Position numbers and translations under genes: made by a program. 64,000 nt of DNA from contig NC_088780.1 of the NCBI RefSeq assembly GCF_958450345.1, positions 31,519,667 through 31,583,666 of the forward strand, read 5' to 3'. Source of the DNA: Calliphora vicina (taxonomy: Eukaryota > Arthropoda > Insecta > Diptera > Calliphoridae). Under the pieces are notes generated by a model that worked only from the letters and a program-made list of their open reading frames with translations, searched no databases and was not told the DNA's origin. Shown here piece after piece: positions 57,481 to 64,000 of this stretch (the first letter of the stretch is position 1; every line of letters starts with the position of its first letter).

Positions 57481-57889
57481 CAGGGGTGCCCACAAGTTCC
57501 TTATGGAAGAGTAAACACCAATACATTTAAAGAAAAGCTACTTTTTATTCAATATTTGTTGTTGCTAAAACCAATTCATACAAAGAAAAAAGAAAAAAAA
57601 ACTCACTTTCCACACACATTTTTAAACTATCATACGATAAACAAAAACAAAATCTACATGGATGATCGCAGTCGTCAATGTTTACCAGCAAAGCATACGA
57701 AAGTGTTGTTGCTTTCAACATTCGTGTATTCTGTGAAGAACGACAAAAAAAATAATAAGACAAAGTTGTTTGTGTATTTTGTATTGCTATTGCTGAGTGC
57801 TCTAGTGAGTATACAAAACACACAGCCTATAGCTAAGAGCAATTACAAAAACAAAAGAGTACCAAGAGTATAGGGCTTGGGCATGACTG
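57481..57889. mobile_element. hAT-type MITE, 409 bp, in gish intron
   Basis: Left end CAGGGGTGCCCACAAG and complement of the right end CAGTCATGCCCAAGCC are imperfect inverted termini of the CAGxxxTGCCCA type. An exact 8-bp duplication GTTTAGTT lies on both sides (57473-57480 and 57890-57897), which is diagnostic of hAT insertion. The 105-codon plus-strand frame inside is AT-rich, Lys/Asn-rich and has no recognised domain, so I do not call it a gene. Confidence 0.87.
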
Positions 57890-58189
57890 GTTTAGTTAGT
57901 ACTTTAAATATCAACCAAGCGATTCTCTCTCTTCTGTTTTAACAAGAAAATACAAGTGGCAACACTCGCAAATAAAAAAGGTAAACAAACAAACAGTGAT
58001 GCCAACAAAACCCGCTAGAAATCGCTTAAAATGCTGAATATTAATTTAAAATTATGTCTTGTTAAAAGTAGCTTCTTTTAGTGTTTGGAAACCAAATTTC
58101 TCCGGTCGGCTAATACTGGCTTTGATAATTCTCATTTTTTTACTAATTTCATTGAAGTTTCTTGTATATATTAACAATATCCTGTCACT

Positions 58190-58560
58190 CCAATTTCCAA
58201 GACTTTGTTGGCGGCTTCTGGTTTAATCGCACGAATGACTCGGACCGCCTCGGTCTTTAATGGCACCGAGACAGCCAATTGACATCGCCAATACGGCTGA
58301 TGACACAATTACCAAACGTAGTGCGCAAAAGATCGATTATATGATAAGCTGTGTGAGATGGTGCGCCATCTTGCTTAAACTAAAGATTATCCAAGTTCAT
58401 ATCTTGGATTTCAGTCCATAAAATCTGCGTATCCATGACTGTAACGCTCGTCGTTGACGGAAATTGCAGGCCAAAGCAGCCATATTCTCGTCGGTATGCA
58501 GCGTACGTCGACGGAGACCATGATTGTTGTGCACTAGCAAGCCAGTCTTACGAACAAACT
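58190..58560 (-). pseudogene. DDE_3-type mariner-like transposase relic in gish intron
   Basis: Minus strand reads NLDNL, a stop in place of Trp, FKQDGAPSHTAYHIIDLLRT then TFGNCVISRIGDVNWLSRCH. This covers the second catalytic Asp (QQDGAxxHTA) and the DVNWPPRSCDLTP block of DDE_3 enzymes. A further piece upstream, near 58440-58560, corresponds to the region before it. Broken by stops. Confidence 0.82.
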
Positions 58561-60299
58561 AACTGAAAAACATCTTTTCATCAATAAAATTTTATTAAAA
58601 AGATTTCAAAAGTGGGGGGAAAATTTTTAATAACTCGAAAATGTTTCTTTGGACTTAACTTTTTAGAAAGATTTAAAATTAGGTTTAGAACAGTAATATT
58701 TCATTTCTTCAATCAGGCCAATTTGGATCCCCGATACCAATTATGTAACTGGAAGGGTTAAATTGTAATTCTTCTGGGTAAACTGATTTTCTGTTGCTAG
58801 AATATAGAACAAATCTATGAATATAATCGATTAGCAACAAATCACAATGTATGTGTTTCATTTGTGCAGAAGTAATATTGTAACATAAAGAAGTAAACTT
58901 TTAAAGAAATTTCCCTGGAAAATGTTAGTTATTAGAAACTCTAGCTTACACACATATAGGTTTACTCAACGATAAGGATGTAATCTTTTATTGCTCTTAC
59001 TCTCTCTCTCTGTCTTTCTCCCTTTCACACACACACACATTTATTCTTGTTCTTGTTGTACTAAATAACCCTAACTTAACAACAACAAAAAACCAACAAT
59101 AAATTGAACTCATCATATGATAAAAAAAGCAACAACAACAAAAAACAAAACATTTAGAAAAGAAGAAGAGGAAAAAAGAATCTAATAATCCTTTACAACC
59201 TTGTCCTTTTGTGTTCTAATCCTTGACAATGCTTTTCTAATTTAAAATACTACTTCTAATACTAGCAACATATTATTTATTTAAACATATAGAAATATAT
59301 TTACTTACATACTACTTATGTATGGCTAAATGTTTTTGAATTAATTTTTTTTTTATTTTGTGTGTGTATAAAAATATTTAACCATAACGTGCGTTACTAA
59401 CTACTTTTTAAAGAAAACAAAAAAAAAATATTATCTTTAGCTTTAATTTGTTGACGTAATAAAAACAAACAAAAACAAATAATTATCCCTCTTTTTTTAT
59501 TGTATTATTTTTTTCGCATTGCACCGTTACCACCTTTGTTAAATCAAAATATAAACTGAACTGAAAAGTTAAAAAATACATTTTTTTTGCTATTAAAAGA
59601 AATTGTAGGAAATAATTACCAAAGAAAAAAATTTTAATATTTTTTTAAAAAAAGATTTTCTCTAGCATATTTATTATACGGAGGTCGGTGCTCTATATTT
59701 CTTTTTTTTTAAATTAATTTTCCCCTTTTTTTAAAATGTCTTTTAAAAATGAACTGTAACTTTTTAATAAATCTAATACATATTTAATTTTTTTTTATTA
59801 AATTGTTAACAATAAAATATGTATTACTTTGTTAATAAATAGGTAATACTGTTTTTTTATATATATAAATTAATTGTTGTATTTTTTTGTTGTTAGAATT
59901 ATGTTATTTAATATATTTAATAAAATAAAAAACAAAATGAAGCCAACACAATAATAACACTAAAAAGAAAATTTAGCAAAACAAAAAAAACTTTAAAGGT
60001 TGATTACTACTAAATTGAGATTCTAAAAGAGTTACTTGATTGATTTAAAAAAAAGTAATAAAATTAATTATTGTTGTTAACTAAAAACTTAATTGATTCA
60101 TACGTCATGCTAAGAATATAAGCATGACAAAAATGTATCAGATATAGACATAGGGTAAGACATTTTGTTTTCTTCTTTACATAAAATGTCATCCACTATG
60201 AACTGATAGACAAATCTACAAGGATGGAAAGTGGAATTTTGGTAGGATTTTAAACAATTGTAAAATAGTACACAATTTATGTCCAGAATAATAAAACTA
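58561..60299. other. AT-rich intronic DNA with CT/CA runs
   Basis: CTCTCTCT and CACACACACA runs at 58995-59040; otherwise A/T-rich. No exon or recognisable repeat. Confidence 0.45.
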
Positions 60300-60560
60300 A
60301 AACTTCAAACTTTTTTGTCTGGCCTGGGCTATCTTTGTCTTCCATGTCAAAATCACCACTTCTAAACCGCACTAACCATCTCTCTCTCGTTGAAACCGAT
60401 GAGAAACATTCACCATAAGCTTCAGTGAGCAATCGGTGTGTTTCAGCGGCACTTTTTTTTCAAATTAAAGAAGTAAAGTGAAACTTCCCGCATATGACGC
60501 TTTGTTGGCACAAAATTCGACATTTTCAAAGCGAATAAAAAGCTATGCCATGTATTGTAG
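60300..60560 (-). pseudogene. Mariner N-terminal fragment with its outer end, in gish intron
   Basis: Minus strand contains the start region of the element (reads through the CGACATTTTGTGCCAAC stretch near 60520) and the DNA-binding domain with an RSGDFDMEDKDSPGQ-type motif near 60340. It ends near 60305, the same break as the 55475 fragment. Confidence 0.78.
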
Positions 60561-61996
60561 ATCTCGCATTTTTAAGTCATACACCAAAATTAGTCTTTTT
60601 TGAATTTCGTTAGCTCAAGTACTTTTTTCTCTGGCCAAAGGGTAACCCATATTTTAAAACATTATTCTTAATTTTCAGTATACAATGATCTGGAGCATTA
60701 CCGCTACTATATAATGTGAACAAATCCTGTCCGGCAATATATTGTTTTTATTTGGCTCGCATAAACTAGAATTGTTCCCTTTTTAGCTATGAAAGGTCTG
60801 AAAATTGTATTGATAAATAAAAATTCGTAAAAGAAAGCAATTTTCAAAATATTCTATTCACAATCCCATTACAGCATTCAGAATGGATTTATGGGTCAAA
60901 TTGAAAAAAATAGCTCTGCTCTGAAGCTGGTTTTCTACAAAAATTTTATTACATAGTAGAAATCTAGTTATTGTCATAAGTTTTATTATAATTAAACAAA
61001 TAGTTTTCCAGATAACTAGAATTAACAATATTTATATTTCAACTTTACTTGTTTAATAGCTTTTGCTGCTTCTTTCTTAGAAATGGCAATCACATGAAAC
61101 TGATAGCTTAATATTCGTATGTTGCCATATTGATAATTAAAATCTTTCCCGCACATTCTCCCCACTGACTCCAGAATGTGTTAAATTTTATAAATACATA
61201 TTTAAAATTTAATATAAACCTTATAAATAACTTTGAAAGTTTCAATTTTGTAGTGCTCACCCTTTGGTTTTTATTTTGCCGACACAAACACACAAATACA
61301 TAAATAAATACACACACACACTGTTATTATTGTAGACGTCATAATATTTTATATAAAAACTAATTTAATATTTATATGAAAAAAAAATAAGTAAAACAAA
61401 ACAACAACAACTACATTATTATTATTATATTTATTTTGATTACTCATCATATTATCTATCATTCATATTGTTTATTTGACACCTATCACAACAACAATAA
61501 AAACAACAACCCACCCAACCAATCAACCAATGAATCTCTCTATTACCCATCAAAATCAACGATCAACAATTAAATCTGTCAACAAACAACCAACGATCTG
61601 TCAATATATATACAACAAACACATTGTTATTGTTTATATTTTTTTTGTTTTATTTGTAAACAAAAAAACAACAACACGCAATAAATTATTTAAACAAATA
61701 ATGAATGAATATTATAAATAATGACGATGATGATGATAATAATGATGTAAACAACATATGTTTAATATGTAATGTAAACACTCTCTCCCTCTCTCAATAT
61801 TACACACACACACTCTCTTTTATTGTTAATGTTTTAATTACATTTACATTTAATAATAAATATAATAAAACAACAACAACTACTCTACTACTGCTACTAT
61901 AATTTAATGCAAAATGCTGAACAACCTGTGTAACTCTTGTTTAACCAAATGTGTGTGTTATTATTATTATAATTATTGGACCACCAACCATCATAG

Positions 61997-62160
61997 ATAA
62001 TTGTCCAGAGGGTATACCCCGTGTTTATCATTTGGGCACATGTGGTGGCCGTTACAATGCCATGGTATTAGAATTATTGGGACTGTCTTTAGAAGATCTC
62101 TTCAATATTTGCAACCGTAAATTTTCACTTAAGACTGTACTGATGATTGCAAAGCAACTT
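61997..62160 (+). CDS. gish: Casein kinase I gamma (gilgamesh) exon: hinge to helix E
   Basis: 164 bases, acceptor CATCATAG, donor GTAAGT at 62161. It enters in phase 1 (completing an Asp codon with the last base of the previous exon) and leaves in phase 0. It encodes (D)NCPEGIPRVYHLGTCGGRYN, AMVLELLGLSLEDLFNICNR and KFSLKTVLMIAKQL. VLELLG is the hinge and SLEDLF the start of helix D; the match to fly CK1 gamma is near-perfect as far as I know it. The catalytic HRD-type loop (YRDVKPENF in this family) must lie in the next exon, which is beyond the window. Confidence 0.96.
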
Positions 62161-64000
62161 GTAAGTTTCTGACAATTTTAACCATATAAACAACAAAAAA
62201 ATTCCCATTTTTTTTTAAATTAATTTTTTTTAAGAATTATAAAATTATAACATAGAAATCATAAAAAATTTAAGTTTTTTTTTAAGAAAAATGTTTAATT
62301 ACTTGATTATTATTATTTTTTTTTCAACTGTATATAATAATTTCATTTAAAAGTTTATGATTTTATTGTTTAATTATGTTGGAAAATAAAATAATGTCGT
62401 TTATTCGTTTTTTTTAGTTCTTTATTACCACAAAAAGTGTCTCAACTGCAAATTATTAAAACAACAACATATAATAAATAAAAATAATTCAAAATAAAAT
62501 GTAAATTTTTTTCTATATTTCTCTCTTACTCCCTGTCTCTGTATAATTTCTATTAAATTTTAACATTTGTTTTTTTTTTTTAAATATAAAACAAAAATCT
62601 ACTTAAAGTTATTAAAATTTAGTAGTTGTAGTTAAATTAAAATTCTTGTTATTATATCTTAATTTCTTAAGTTGAAAAAACAACCACAAGTTTATTAACC
62701 AAATATTACCAAAATGTTTATTTAAAATTAATAAAGAAGCATTTAAGGATTTTCACCAAAAAAAAATGTTACTGACATCATATTTGTTGTGTAGGCAATA
62801 ATTGCAAATCAATTTGGTAACCCTCAACCAGTTGCGCTCTTTGCTAAAAAATGTCCTGCATCACTGGACAACACTTTCGCTTCAAAGTGTGTGGCATCAC
62901 TGCCAATCATTTGCCTTAAAAAACGATTGACATAAAGCAATGATGCCAAATAGGCTTTGTTTTCTAACGCTTAATTCTTAGAAAACAGCAGTCAAGTAAT
63001 ATTTATTGCATTTACGAATATATTTTAATGATTTTTTCTATTGAATTCCAGTGAAAATAGTTAGAATCTATTATTTTTAGTTTGATTATAAAAAATCATT
63101 TTATTTTTGTCAATGAAACACAACTTTTTGTGAATATCCTTAATGTGTTTTATATGTTGTCATCTTTAAAATAATGTGATTATCGAATTATAATTACATA
63201 TACACGTATTTTGAATAGACAAATTAATATGCAAATTATATTTCATAAAATTCCCAACGAAAACCAAATCTGTTTCTTTTCAGTGCATGTTATTTGTATG
63301 TCTTTTCAAAATTTTAATGACTATTGTATAATTTTTTTTCTCTTCAAAATAACCAAAATAATTAAACTTTATTATTATATAAATAATTAATTTTACTAGA
63401 CTAAAATAGAGTATGTATGAATATAGAGTTCTGTTTTAAATCTTATGTTTTTTTTTAATATAATTAAGAATATTTTAGAAAAATTTAACTACTAACCCAA
63501 GATAAAAATTACTTTTCTAAATAATTTTCTTTTGATTTCAATTATTTTTTAAAAAAAACAAATTTTAGCTGTTAGGCTTTAAAAACGGAAAGTGAGGGAG
63601 AATGTTTAATTTCTAAATCCTTTTTGCCATTTCAGTTATTTTGTTTATTTTAAAATGAGTTTTATTAATTTCGTCAGTTTTAAATATTTTATCAATGACT
63701 TGTTTGGGATTTTTTTTCATACATGTGTCATTCTTTATCAATGTGCATTCTTAGAATCTGTTAATTATGTTTTTCTTTTTTTAAAAAGAGAATACGTTTA
63801 TTTCAAAGTTCGCTTTTACTCATTATTGCACAAGTTTTTCATCATTAAAAAGAATTATTAAGCTGTATACTAAGAAAAAAAATATGAGTTTCATAATTAA
63901 TATTAAAAGCCTTACTCATAATCAATTTTTAGATTTTATTTTCTAAAACTTTCATAAAGTTAAAAATTGATTATGAATAAGGGGGTTAATCTTGATTTTT
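62161..64000 (+). other. gish intron continuing past the window end
   Basis: Begins with a GTAAGT donor and is AT-rich to the end. No stretch encoding the expected next kinase segment (around IEYVHS / YRDVKPENF) was found before 64000. The last 150 bases contain a loose inverted repeat: AAAAGCCTTACTCATAATCA near 63904 with ATTGATTATGAATAAGGGGG near 63966. Confidence 0.65.

Larger units (their letters stand above)
56780..61996 (+). other. gish intron, about 5.2 kb, with transposon insertions
   Basis: Donor GTAAGT at 56780, acceptor CATCATAG ending 61996. It contains the hAT MITE at 57481, the mariner-like relic at 58190, the mariner fragment at 60300 and AAC/AAT simple repeats in its last 600 bases. 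The acceptor has a poor pyrimidine tract. No further coding exon was recognised. Confidence 0.85.

Noticed and set aside
57556..57873. 105-codon plus-strand frame (and its minus-strand partner 57545-57823)
   Set aside because: It lies inside the hAT MITE and is Lys/Asn-rich as expected of AT-rich non-coding DNA; no domain seen.

Overview
The window looks like nuclear DNA from a higher fly (Brachycera, plausibly a calyptrate such as a blow fly or house fly; this is an inference from gene content, base composition and repeat types, and no species can be fixed). It is very AT-rich and gene-poor, and it is full of decayed DNA transposons, short inverted-repeat elements (MITEs), LINE fragments and tandem repeats.

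The only host gene I can support is on the + strand in the last 10 kb. Three constitutive-looking exons (54826-55055, 56669-56779, 61997-62160) encode the start of a casein kinase I gamma, the orthologue of Drosophila gilgamesh (gish). They cover a Gly/Ser-rich N-terminal extension, the glycine loop, the VAIK lysine and the N-lobe up to MIAKQL. The first coding exon and the rest of the kinase (catalytic loop, C-lobe, palmitoylated tail) are not visible. The gene enters through a splice acceptor at 54826 and leaves through a donor at 62161. A fourth, 69-base exon (56457-56525) fits the same intron phase and would insert 23 residues between beta strands 2 and 3. The upstream 54 kb is therefore best read as 5' intron and/or flanking DNA of gish.

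Layout: 1-5.1 kb holds AT-rich DNA, a small MITE and broken mariner-like elements, one with a nested MITE. 5.1-9.0 kb is a complex array built on a palindromic AGTAGTA/TACTACT motif. 9-11.4 kb is simple-sequence DNA ending in two mirrored palindromic arrays. 11.4-13.5 kb holds a Tc1 remnant and a GC-richer unassigned segment. 13.6-15.3 kb is an apparently intact Tc1-like transposon nested in a dispersed repeat (here called family A). 18.4-20.1 kb is a minisatellite with a unit near 95 bp. 25.3-26.6 kb is an apparently intact DD37E transposon. 27.2-28.0 kb is a pogo/Tigger relic. 28-44 kb is a graveyard of mariner, LINE and MITE copies. 44.4-46.0 kb is a large fold-back derivative of a second Tc1-like element, nested in another family A copy. 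47-52.2 kb holds further remnants, including a mariner copy split by a 629-bp element with a 3-bp target duplication, a pogo-type MITE, a PIF/Harbinger-type MITE and a LINE tail. 54.8-64 kb is gish, with mariner fragments, a hAT MITE with a perfect 8-bp duplication and another mariner-like relic in its introns.

No RNA gene, CRISPR, prokaryotic or viral gene was recognised. The two transposases with unbroken frames and matching terminal repeats are the only parts that look capable of autonomous activity.
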